A DNA stretch of 64,000 bases from NCBI GenBank assembly GCA_027924645.1, contig BSBN01000888.1, positions 16,003,001 to 16,067,000 on the forward strand. The letters run 5' to 3'. A program made the translations under genes and the position numbers. Below the pieces are notes generated by a model. It was not told the DNA's origin. It ran no database searches and worked only from the letters and a program-made list of their open reading frames with translations. The stretch's first letter is position 1; every line of letters starts with the position of its first letter. Of this stretch, positions 36,186 to 47,677 are shown piece by piece. The DNA is from Cunninghamia lanceolata (lineage: Eukaryota > Streptophyta > Pinopsida > Cupressales > Cupressaceae).

Positions 36186-37244
36186 ATGGCAGCCCCAGGC
36201 ATCTATGTGCATCTGAATATTCAAGCGAGGGATCTACCTTTTGTGACCTGGGATTCAAGCCCTCTTGTTCTTCAACAGCATGGTCAAGTTCCTATTATGA
36301 CATGTAAAGCATTACCTTAATTTTTTGGACATGGTTCAATTTCTCCAACAGACCACATTCAAGATGTGGCAAATTTATGCACCATCCATTGCATCACATT
36401 TGAGAATGATGCTCTTTTGTTGTTGGCATATTCCCTCAAAGGTAAAGCAAAAGAGTGGTACAAAAGTTTGGAGCCTAGTTCAATCAATGGATGGGATCAG
36501 CTAGGAGGACTCATCTACAATCAATTCAAAGAGAGGATAGATGTTGGCACTCTTACCCAGAGTCTCATCACCATCAAGAGGCATCCAATGGAGAGCATGT
36601 GTGACTTTAATTCAAGATTTGATAAGGTATGGAAGAAATTCTTGGTTCACACGAGGTCTCCTCTAGTCTTTGCATTTCTTTATTATTTAAAGGCTTTAGA
36701 CCCTGAAATCTCTGTTATGATTCAAGCCTTGGGAGGCGAAACTCTACCCCAATCATATGATCTGGCTATTAGGGCCGAAAATAACCTCATTGAGGCTAGT
36801 AAATTGCCTCCTCTACCCTTAGCACCACTTATGCCTCATGTAAACATCCTATCTCATACTCTTTCTTGTAGCCTAGTGCATATAAATTCTAGTCCACCCA
36901 CCCTCCCTACTAATTTTCCAAATCATGAGGAGATGATGGAGATAAAAGAACTTATTAAAACCCTCACCTATGAGATCAACAAGCTCAATGATCAAGCCAT
37001 GTATGATACTGATCCAATTTTCATGCCTCTAAGTCTGTATGAACAACAATATGAATATAATCAAACGATGTCCAATTGTCTTGAGAATTGTACTTTACAA
37101 GCCTCTGTAGCTGCAAATCAGCCCATAGAAGTCACGGATCAAGTTCTTTGCCATTTTGACATCAAAGAAGATTTCAGTCTAAAAGATTCACATGCAAACA
37201 TGAAGGTGGCTCCTGTCTATTCAAGGTGTCCTTTTGGTTATTAG
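36186..37244 (+). pseudogene. Gag-like capsid gene of element O (one internal stop)
   Basis: Encodes a retrotransposon gag that would assemble particles. The ATG at 36186 (MAAPGIYVHLNIQARDLPFV) is in frame with the long run from 36366, separated by a single TAA near 36318, so the original start was upstream. The capsid-like core carries LLLAYSLKGKAKEWYKSL, GLIYNQFKERIDVG and FNSRFDKVWKKF, as in the Retrotrans_gag family, and ends about 37244 after an acidic tail. No CCHC knuckle was seen. It shows less decay than its neighbours. Confidence 0.85.
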
Positions 37245-38581
37245 CATCATACACCTATGGCAACATGTAACTTAGAAACTCAGTTAACTAATGAAAGAGA
37301 TTCTAAAATTGCTCATGAAGTGACTCTTCAAGAAGCTGAAAAGTACTTCAAGAGGGGCTTTGAAGCTGAAAAGTACTAGGAGAACAATGATGCATCATCT
37401 ATATCACATCTTGAAAAAGAAGTTGCAAAAGAAATTGTTGTTGGATTCACAAATGAAGGGCAGTTTTTCTATCAAAATTTTTTACATTTTGAAGGAGATG
37501 GTCCAAAAATGCAGTCACATAAAGAAGAGGATGGGATAGATGATCATAGCTTGATTCTCTTTGAAGCTGAAAGGTACTTGCAAAAGAATCTAGAAGCTGA
37601 AAAGTATTGGCTCTTGGAGGATACAAATTTTTTACCTTAGCTTGTAGAAGAACAAAAGGTTCATTCTCTTGTGTAAAAGGGTGAAGATGAGTATGAGAAT
37701 TATTCTTTCTAGGATGATCTAGAAGATTTCTATTCAAAATTGGGTGATCATGACAAAATGAAAAATGAGCTCCATAAAAATGATGCATCAAGGCACAAGT
37801 AGTAAAGAGTTGCATATAGAATCACATCATATTCCATTCTTCTTTCAAGAAGAAATGCCCATCAGGTTAAAGACAATTATAGGTACCTCTATCACATTCC
37901 AGCCAGAGTTTTAGGGTACTATGGATCACAAACATACAAAGGAACATACATGAGGAGTTGCTAAGAAATCCAAGATCATAAATGCTTTTGCATACAAAGA
38001 AAGTGGCACACTCCACTTGCTACCTATCCAACCTCCACTGAAATATGAGCAGCATGTTGATCAACCTGACTGGTATTTTCATGCCAAGGATGAGCCTCTA
38101 GAAAATAGGAAGAAGAAAAGGTACAAGTTCCTGATATTTTTCTTCATGCACTTCATTTGGTCAATTCTCAATTTGATGTGGATCCGCTGGAGCAACATCA
38201 TCAAACACGACAATTACTTTGTTGTCCTGATAAGTGGACATATTCCTATGTATTTTATTTGTCAGTAATTAGGCCTTAGAGGTTCAAGACAAAGCCACAT
38301 CATCAACATTAAGTTTTTGTTTTTAGTTGGTTTTCTTTCAATAAGTCTCAGTTGCTGCTATTAAGATAAGAGGTCAGGTTATGTGGTCTAGTTGTGGTCA
38401 GTTATAGTATTCACATCAGTTATGGGTTCCAGAGTGTGTTTGCTTGACAGTCTTATGTATGAGCAGTTTTGTGTTTAGAAGATGGTTTCCACTTATACTT
38501 TGACTCTGTGCCCAATATAAGGCATTATTTTCTCTAGGTTCGCAGTAAGCAGGCTCACTTTCCCAGCTAGTCGCTAGGAAA
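37245..38581 (+). pseudogene. Element O region after gag, degraded, with EAEKY repeats
   Basis: Plus-strand frames broken by stops encode a Glu/Lys/Tyr-rich stretch in which EAEKY or a close variant occurs four times (about 37337-37610: EAEKYF, FEAEKY, FEAERYLQKN, LEAEKYW). A second stretch (38017-38268, LLPIQPPLKYEQHVDQPDWY) has no recognised motif. No aspartic protease, reverse transcriptase or integrase signature appears. It ends at the 3' LTR with only a weak purine tract. Confidence 0.55.
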
Positions 38582-39818
38582 TGTTGAGCAAATTTTTGCA
38601 CATGTCAAAATTTTCTAATACATGCCTAATTAGTAGTGGTCCTATTTTTTCTATGGTTCAAGGGAGTCTTATGTACCAGTGTATTAGTTTTTGAGGCAGG
38701 TAGCTTCAATCACAGTTTCATGGCACAAGCATCTAGAATAAGGCATGTTGCCAAATACAATGGCACTACCTATATGAATCAACTTAGCCTATCAAGAGAG
38801 CATAGAATCTTGACGAGAAAGAATGCACTCACTATTATGATAAAGATCAACCTCTAGAATCATGACATTGATCCATTGTAATGAAGGCATAAATATAAAC
38901 GTAGCATTGGCCTCTAAGGGATGAGTTTGAGCTATATAAAATAGAAAAGGCCACCTTCTAAATCTTGGTGTAGGCGCATAGTGAGATCACAGATGCAACA
39001 TTCTCAAATATAAAGAAATGGTGAAAGCATGACCAATGAAATGACTTAGTCTCAGGGGGCTTGTTGGGCACAACTTTATTTCCTTATTGCATGTTTCAAA
39101 GGAGAAACACTACTTTCATGTTGACTAGCAGACAATTTAATGTTAGAATTGCTCAAAAGACTAGATGCTGTACAGTTCTACAGTGAGCATGAGAATTAGA
39201 ATATGGTGTTTGCTTATGGATGTTGGCATTAACAATCTCTTCAACAAATGAAAGCATAGGGAACAAACGAAAGCTTCATCCACAAATTGGTGGCAACAAC
39301 GGAACATATCAAAATGCTATTCTCAAGTTTAATGCTAGTCCAAGACTTCAATGCAATATCTTCCTCTAACAAGTAGCCTTCTATGTTGCCATTATTGTTG
39401 TGGGCTCAATTAGGCTTCTTTCAGCTACGAGTATATGCTCCTACCAAAATTATTTTCAAATAGATATAGTTAATGCAACATTCAAATTAATGCCCTCTGG
39501 CATCATTCACATTTGAATTGGCATCTTGATTTGATTGTCACTCAACTGTGAGGTTCACAAGCACAAAAATACTGCACACTCTATTACCATGTTGAAGTCA
39601 TAAGCATACAGAATGAACTTTACTCCATGTTGTGGGCAACACAATTACTATGAAGGATAATCTCATAGGCATAACACTTTCATATTGAGGCGTCATTGCC
39701 AAAAGATCAAGACACAACCACAAAACCAAGGGGTAGAGTCTATCAGGGAGGCTCAGCCTGAGTGTGTAGTGGCGTAATGGTTTAAAGTTCAAAATGGATT
39801 TTTCATTAAAGCCAATCT
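38582..39818 (+). repeat. 3' LTR of element O, first part
   Basis: Matches 32633-33873. It breaks at 39818 after AATCT, where the copia element C begins. Confidence 0.92.
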
Positions 39819-41155
39819 TGTTGGTTTTAGGATAGACAACTAAGGAGGGGGGGTGAATCAGTTGTCACCAAAACTTTCTTTTCTTTAAACACTTATATCC
39901 TTCTCATATTTCTATAGAATAATAATGATTTAATCATGAGAACACAATGTAATAACTCAAGAGTAGAAACACATTAATACATATGACACCAGGATTTTAA
40001 CAATGAAAATCTGATTAAGGGAAAAACCACGGGGTGACTAACCCAAGATTGTATTCTCTGTTAAAAGAATAAGAAGAACAAATGGCACTTGCCAATTACA
40101 GCTAACTGCTCAAGCACACTGCTCACAAGAGGCCTACTGCCTATAGGAGACACACTGTCTACAGAATAATATTAATATTACATACTTGAACTATAGATTA
40201 GCATCTTCAACATACTTGAAATAGTTCCATTTAGGCTCAACACTTCTGCTCTACTTTTCACTCTTCTCCTATCTACCACTTTCTCATCTCCCTCTTAGAT
40301 GCTTTGAAATGACTTCACAAATCTAATTTATACAAGACATGCTTTGATATTTTATTTTATTATAGAGTAGCTATAGAAATATAACTTGATTTATTATAAA
40401 GACTTCATGCGTATCATCACACTATTGGCCACACATATCTGGGACTTCAATCTTCTTTGAGGAACACGTCATGCTTTGCAAAACATCTTCATGATCATCC
40501 ATAAGATGTGTAAAACATCTGGTGGGTCATGATTAGGAAGAACACCATCACCTGAGAGTAAATTTTCAATTACAAGCTCAATCTTTAATGCGGACTGCCA
40601 ACACAAACTAGACACAATCTAAAGACCTCCAAAATCTTGCCTGAATCACCAAGAATATCCACACCACTTCTGCTTATTGAAATCATTCACATCTTCATCT
40701 GGAACCTCAAGAGTACAGTCTGTCATTACTGTCACATTTAAATAAATGCTTGCGGACCTCCAGACCACAAACCAATTAAGTTATCAATTCACATTGGCTT
40801 TCAAAACATTCTACTAAATCCATAGAACAAGATATTGCATTTTTGGATCTCACCAGACCTATTTGAGTCACTTTGTCACCTTTGAACAGCTGCTAGAACT
40901 AGTTTTACTCATACGACCATAACTTCTCCAAATCTTCATGCAGACCTCTCAAATCTTGACTAGAGAACCTTTAGACACATATCTACAAACCCTTTGATGT
41001 GCATCATATAACTTCACTATCTTCACTATTCTTTAATTTTGATGGGGCTATTTTTCTCAATATTCTCAGCACATAACTCATCCAATTCTTGACATCAATG
41101 CAATAGGAGTATGTTGACATCAATGACAACACCAGTTAGGGCCATACTTGCAATA
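39819..41155 (-). repeat. 3' LTR of element C
   Basis: In plus coordinates it begins TGTTGGTTTTAGGATAGACA and ends near TTGCAATA, matching 55032-56421 with scattered substitutions and small gaps. On the minus strand a purine tract, ACAAAGGAAGAGAT, lies just upstream. Confidence 0.9.
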
Positions 41156-41499
41156 ATCTCTTCCTTTGTCATTGCTGGCAACATATGATGTGAAAAACTA
41201 TTTTAACCATCAAGACAAGAACTTCTCCTTACTGATTGACATAACTCCCCCTGTCACCAGCAATCATTCACATGTCTTCTCTTCCTATACTACTCCCCAT
41301 TTGATCAACAACCACTTTTTGTTTTTTCACATGTCTTCTCTCCCCCTTTGACATCAATGGCAAAGGGCACATACTTGCAATCACTTCTCATGCTTTAGAA
41401 TCATACAGACTTCTCCCCCTGAGTAGTAGCCTCCTAGCATCAATGCGGATCATAACATATGACTATGAAATTCACCAAACAAATGCACATTAGTGCACC
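41156..41499 (-). other. Element C 3' untranslated region and polypurine tract
   Basis: Sequence between the end of pol (TAA at 41500-41502) and the 3' LTR. The minus strand carries GGGGGAGTT- and GGGGGAGAA-type purine runs and the tract next to the LTR. No gene was seen. Confidence 0.6.
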
Positions 41500-42736
41500 T
41501 TAATTCAGAACCAGATGGGTAATTACCCCTAACTTCTCCCTGAGATACTCAAAATTGTCCTTAGGTAGAGGTTTGGTAAAAATACCTATAATCTGATCCT
41601 TTGAGGGCACAAACTCCAATCTAACTTCATTCTTGTTCACCTACTCTCTTAAAAAGTGGAACTTGATGGATATATGTTTTGTCTTTGAATGCAACACCAG
41701 ATTTTTTGATATATTTATTGCACTTGAGTTATCATAGAAGATTGTAATAGGTTCTTCATACTCCACTCTGATGTCTCTTAACATTTGCTTCATCCACAAT
41801 ACTTGAGTGCAACTACTTGCTGCTACAATATACTCTACTTCTGCAGTAGACAGAGATATTGCTTCTTGTTTCTTGCTTAGCTAAGAAACCAATCTTTTCC
41901 CTAAAAAGAATGCACCATGACTGGTACTCTTCTAGTCATCCACATCACTTGCCCAATCAACATCAGTATAAGCATGAAGAGACAAATCATGATCCTTGGG
42001 ATACCACAATCCATACTCAACTGTTCCCTTCAAATATCTGAGAATTCTCTTGATTGCCAAGACATGAGATTCTCTAGGATCAACTTGAAATCTGGCAACA
42101 AGACCAACAACATTCATAATGTCAAGTCTAGTTTAAGTAAGATATAGTAGTCCTCCAATCATTGACCTGTACTTTTTTTGATCAACCTTAGGAGATTCAT
42201 CATCTTTGCTTAGTTTACACCTGGTTGCCATGGGAGTATTCATTGGCTTTGAATCTTCCATGCCAAATTTCTTCAACAATTCTTTCACATATTTGGTCTG
42301 AGATATCAAGATTCCTTTCTTTGTTTGAGTGATTTGCAGACCCAAGAAGAAATTCATTTCACGAAATATAGACATCTCAAGATCACTTTCATTTGATTTG
42401 TAAAATTTTTGCACATACTATCCTTCCCTTCAAAAATAATATCACCAACAAATACTTCAACAATCAAGATATTTTCATGATCAATCTTAAAATATAGATT
42501 ATTGTCAGTAGTACCTTTGTTGAAACCAATTTTTAGAAGATGTTTGTCCAACCTTTCATACTAGGCTCTTGGGGCTTGTTTGAGTCCATACAATGCCTTC
42601 TTTAATTTGCAGACCATATCTCCATTATCAGATAGTTGAAATCCATCTGGTTGCTCAATGTATACTTCTTCTAAATCACCATTTAGGAAAGTAGACTTGA
42701 CATCCATCTGATATACCTTGAAATCTTTGAAGGCAG
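41500..42736 (-). pseudogene. Element C pol: C-terminal reverse transcriptase and RNase H
   Basis: Read from 42736: [15 protein letters not shown] and [21 protein letters not shown], then FVGDIIFEG where active copia enzymes have a YVDD-type box, so the first catalytic Asp is Gly. Then come FFLGLQITQTKKGILISQ and IGGLLYLT (near 42133). RNase H follows with YTDVDWASD (near 41945) and KTKHISIKFHFLRE, ending FEYLREKLGVITHLVLN at the TAA at 41500-41502. Several stops. It continues the half at 50542-51009 across element L. Confidence 0.92.
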
Positions 42737-45598
42737 TGTTGGTGCCTGCTTAGAATTCAGGTTTCAAGCATTTTACATTCATAGGCACCTCCCAAAAATT
42801 TAGAAAAATTCTAACTCTTTTGGCCTCTGCAGTTGAAAAAATGCAAAAATTAGTTAATGCATGTATCTTTGTATATACGAAGGGGTTTGTATGCACAAGT
42901 GCAGTTATATAATGGCAGGCTTGCAAAATTTCCATTAGCTTTTTAAAATGGTAAAAAAGTTGGTTATATGCATTTCGCAATGCACATCAGGCTTAAAAAA
43001 GGTGCATATACATTCATGAATCTTTTGCAGATTTTGGGAATATTCCCTGAATGTATATCAGGTTTGCTTGTATATCAGGTTTGTATGTTTAGACATACAA
43101 TGGCTACATACATTGGAAACATGCAGGGGTGAATGTATGTTCGGACATACGAGGGTCATATGCAAGCGAAATGTACATCGGGCACCTGGAATGAGAAATA
43201 TCCAAGGGTGGCAAACATGTATTCGCTATAGTAGAAGGGTCATTGATGTAACTTGGGTTATCAGCCAAGCTGTGGGATGTCTGGCTGATTGTGGTGGTCT
43301 GTTCGATGGCAGTGTGTTATCGGTGAGAAGGTATGCATCGGCATCCAAGAAAAATGTTCTCCCGATGGCTGATGCACATACAAAGGAGATATGCATTGTC
43401 AATGTGTAAAGAAAAAAAACAAAGGGTTAGGCCCACCAGTTGCATACAAGGGCGATTGTATGTTGGCACATGCAATCAAGTATGCAAGGCCCAGACCTGA
43501 GAAATTATATATTCTGGTTGATACAGGTTTGAGATCTGCATTGTATATTTTGTTTTGTATATCTGCATTGTATGTTTGCGATATACAAAACAATGGTATG
43601 AAGAAAGGAATATACAATCCAGACACGAGGGTGAGTATGTTTTGGTAGATTTCAGGTTGGAGTCCGTAGGTTGCATGTTATGCATTGTATATGCGATATA
43701 CAACGAAATGATACAATGAGAAAGATACAACGCGGATTCCAAAGGATGTTCCAATCTAGCAGATAAAGTGTTGAAGTTTGCAGCTTGTATGTGTGTGTGC
43801 ATTGTATATCTTGGATATACAGAGGAGGTGAAAATACAATGCCCGGACCTGATTCAAATTTTAATTTGTTCTATAATGGCTTGAAGTCCGCATTGTACAT
43901 TGCATTTGTAAAATGCAATATACAAAGAATATGTGCATGGGGGAGATACAAGCCGGACCTGATGGTGAGTTTGAATGTGTTTTATAATGTTTTGGGGTCT
44001 GCCTTGTATATGAAACATTGTATCCCGCATATGCAAAAGGAAAAGATACATTTGCTCATCGGCATAACGTTGCTTATCAGAGAATACTCCCAGGGTCATT
44101 CTGATGGCTGATGGATATGCAATTTCCTACTAATGGAGAACAAATTAGAGGCTACCACGTGTCCAAGCACTGTTGTATGTATATGCTTTTGCATATACAA
44201 GGATTTAAAAGGCAATTCAGGTAGAAAGGGCAAATGTATGCTGCGATGGAAAAGTCAGCGATAGAAGCATGAGGTAGCTACGTGGCATGTTTTCATTGAT
44301 TGATGACTAGTCAACATAATTCAGAGCCATGGATCTTAGTGATAGTATGCAAATCGATGGCCATGTTTTAAAGTTCCAGCGAAAGGTTTTTTCTTTGCGT
44401 CCGCTGTCATGTTTCAAGTGGGAAAATTTCAGAGGTATGCAGCTGCTACCTTTCAGATGGCTGTCAGCTAGTATGCCATTAATGGCAAGGTCACAATGGT
44501 ATGGGTCAATGAAGTTGACAGGCCAACCATTGATTTTATTAGAAAATCTGTGAGCGGTGGCACATCTCCCAATCCCACCTACTGTATTAAGTATTTTGAG
44601 TGCCATTTCTTAGGATGCAGTGTATCTGGCAATTTTTGATTTTGCCCTGTACTTGATTACTTAGTACACAGTCCTGTTATAAAATGCAAACTATGTTACT
44701 CGTTTCTGGTTGTTGGAGACTTGGGCATTTTTGTGTAAATAACAAAAAATAGAGCATTTCCTGGCTGTTGTATCTCTATGGAGTTTATGAGTTGCACCTG
44801 AATGTACATTGCAGACATTTTTAGTTTCAGTGTTGTTTTATATGAAAAATGCTTATTGCATGTGTCTAGCTGTTTTTCTCCATTTGTTGCATGCATTTCT
44901 TCTTCTGAATTTGGTTGCTAAGGGTTTCTCAAATTCTAGAATACAGATTTATGTATTGCATGCTTGATCTTTAGACTTCCATTCAAGGAGTGGATTAAAT
45001 TATTTTAGGTTGAGTATGGAGGTGATTGTATGTCAACTGGGATATCTGTAAGTAGAGGCAATTAAATACCCATTCTTGGGTGATGTTTGTAAGGCAAGCA
45101 TCAATCTAACCCCTTGAAACTTGAATCCAAAATGTAATCCATTCTTGTGTATACGTCTAGTTGACTCCTTTCCCTGAGATAGGCACTGGTTTGCCCTTGT
45201 GAAGTAGTTATGATCCAAAACCCCGTCTTGCATCCAAAATATCAATACCAATCCATTCAAATTTCCAACTCGTTAGTTGTAGGAGTAGGATTAGGAACCC
45301 TTGCATACTCTCATACCTAACCAGTCAGATATGTCCAAGAATGTTTCCACCTTGTGATTTATCACTCAAATCTTGGTCCTAAAATGAGAGTACTCTGCCT
45401 GTTATTGTAAAACAAAATCTTTATGTCATTGGATGAGTCAAAGTTACATCTTTAGCAAATAGGGACACCCCCCTTGGTGTGACAGAACCAGAAGTGAAGG
45501 GGAGGAGCTCACACAACCTCCTGTTAGTGTTGGCCAGATCTGCCTATGCATTAGACTTGGTAAACCCTCTACCAATCCGGAGAGAAAGAAACCCAACA
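42737..45598 (+). repeat. 5' LTR of element L, rich in short palindromes
   Basis: It starts TGTTGGTGCC and ends AACCCAACA. Its first half holds many TGTATA/TATACA inverted pairs, the clearest being GTATATGC-TTTT-GCATATAC at 44179-44198. Short frames on both strands are by-products of these repeats. No TATA box or polyadenylation signal could be singled out. Confidence 0.92.
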
Positions 45599-45602
45599 TA
45601 AA

Positions 45603-45619
45603 TGGCAACTCTGCTGGGG
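45603..45619 (+). other. Primer-binding site of element L
   Basis: TGGCAACTCTGCTGGGG follows the LTR by four bases. It resembles the TGGCGACTCTGCTGGGG type seen after LTRs of some plant gypsy lineages and differs from the initiator-Met site of C and A. Confidence 0.6.
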
Positions 45620-45817
45620 AAAGAATAAAACCAAATGTTTTAAAGGTTGAAAAATCTGGTTTCCAGTGAAGTTGTTGCAGCAAGATCCAAAAATGATCAT
45701 GTGGTGCTCTGCTGGAGTGATGAATTTAGAAAACATATGTGCCCTATCAATGCTGCAACGTATTTCCAGGTATTCACCTTTTCGTTCAAAATCATGAGTT
45801 TAGAGCAACAATCCTAG

Positions 45818-47546
45818 TTGTGCTCTCAAAGAAGACCATTTTTTATTGAAAAATATAGGGCCCTGAATTTCACAGGAATATGTGATTACCCAAATGCTAT
45901 TCCCAATAAAATTAGAAAATGTTTGCCAAAATATAATGGATCAGATTTTGAATCAACAAACAAACATCTACAAAAATTTTGTAATTTAATAGAAGATTAT
46001 GAGGTAGAGGCTAAAGATGTAGTAATGAGACTCTTTGTTCAGTCATTAGAAGATGATGCTAGGGTTTGGTTTTCAGACCTACCTGTTGTTCAGTTTCTTC
46101 ATGGGTATATTTAGAAATTGCATTCCTAGAGCAGTTTGGTGAAAGGTTTGATTTGGCCTCATTGATCATACATTTTATGAATATCCAAAAGGAAGATGAG
46201 GAACTAGTTTCAGCCTTTAATCTTAGGTTTCTTAAGTTGCTCAAGCAAATCCCTAAGTATATGAGACCCAATAATGCATTGTGCTTAGCAATTTATTTGG
46301 CTGCATTTGATGAAGAAGTGAGTTAGTTATTGAGAGATAAAGAACCAGTCACACTTCACCAGGCTTACCAATTCACCATGGATATTGAAAACAATGAAAA
46401 ATATGGAATGCCAATGGGTTTCATGGATGCATGTTTTCAAAGAAGTTTTCAAAGTGAATGTATTTCTACTGTTCCAGTGTGTTCATTGAAAGATGATTTT
46501 GTGGTGGCAAATATATTTTAGAATAGTATGTGTAGCCATGATGTGATGCATGAAGAAGATGTTATAGAGAATGTAGGCACAACTTATAATGATGAAGACA
46601 AAGACTATTACCAGCCTTTAGAAGAGAGGCCTGCAGACACAATATGTCCTTCAAATGACCAAATGAAAGATATACATGAGGTTGTGTCTTGCAGCAATAT
46701 GCATATCTTAGTTGTTCCTGAGTATTTATATGAGATGGATATGCAGAGCTTCACTTTGAATATAGAAAATGTAGATTCAAGGGACAACAGTGAATATGTT
46801 AGTGACTGTCAGCATTTTGATGCATATGTAAGCCTTTCAGATGATGAAATATATATGGATGCTGAATATGAGTGTTTTCTTGAAGATTCTAACCACCTTC
46901 ACAGTGTAGAGGTTGAAAAATTTGCTGTTGATTATTAGTGCATTAGTTAAGAGAAAAAATAGGGTCACTATTCAGAGGTGGATGGACAAGTTGCAGATGT
47001 GTGTGTTCATACAGTTGGGGATAGTGCTGGTTGCAGGGGTAACTATGAAGTTTTTGACATAGGGCTGCATTCTGAGCTTTTTATGCCTTCTTTTGAGACA
47101 TTCCAGGTGGACATAATGACAAAATTGTTGATAACAATGGTGATGAATATCTGCATGCTTATAAAAATGAATTTGATTATGACATGTTGCTTGTACCTAA
47201 AGATTGCATGTTTGATATAGAGGAGCCCTTATTTTTTAAACAAGGGCAAAATTCTGATGTGGATTCATTTGCTTCATGTGAGTCCGTTATTTTTCCAAGC
47301 AACATTGGTGACTCATATGATGACGATTTTCTACAACTGATGATAATGTGTGCTGATCAAGCTTGTTGTAGATTTGTAAAAGGAAGAGAAATGGGCAGCA
47401 ACACAACAAATTACAAAGAAGGATGCTGTAGATGGTTAGATGTTTTTCGCCTTCATTTGAAGAAATCAAGTGAAAATCGAGTGTTTGACAAAGGAAAATT
47501 TTGGTTTTTCCTTTTTGGTGGCCCTGGGCCGCCATGTTTATTTTAA
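45818..47546 (+). pseudogene. Gag-like gene of element L with acidic C-terminal region
   Basis: The N-terminal part (45818-46114) reads PKYNGSDFESTNKHLQKFC and LFVQSLEDDARVWFSDLP, as in Retrotrans_gag capsid domains. After a shift near 46090 the frame continues with FLEQFGERFDLASLI and AFNLRFLKLLKQIPKY, to EPVTLHQAYQFTMDIE. The same frame then runs, interrupted by stops near 46326, 46521 and 46938, through a long Asp/Glu-rich region (46528-47116) without recognised domain, and a second shifted acidic piece to 47546. No protease or zinc knuckle was seen. Non-autonomous. Confidence 0.8.
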
Positions 47547-47677
47547 AAAATGTGTTTGTGATGCAAGTTGGTGCAAGTTTGACTCTATTTCCCAATGGAT
47601 AAGGGACTGGTCTGTATCACAAAGATTTGAAGTTCTCGCCATGCTTGCAATAGGAATGCGTCCCCAGATAGAGCCAG

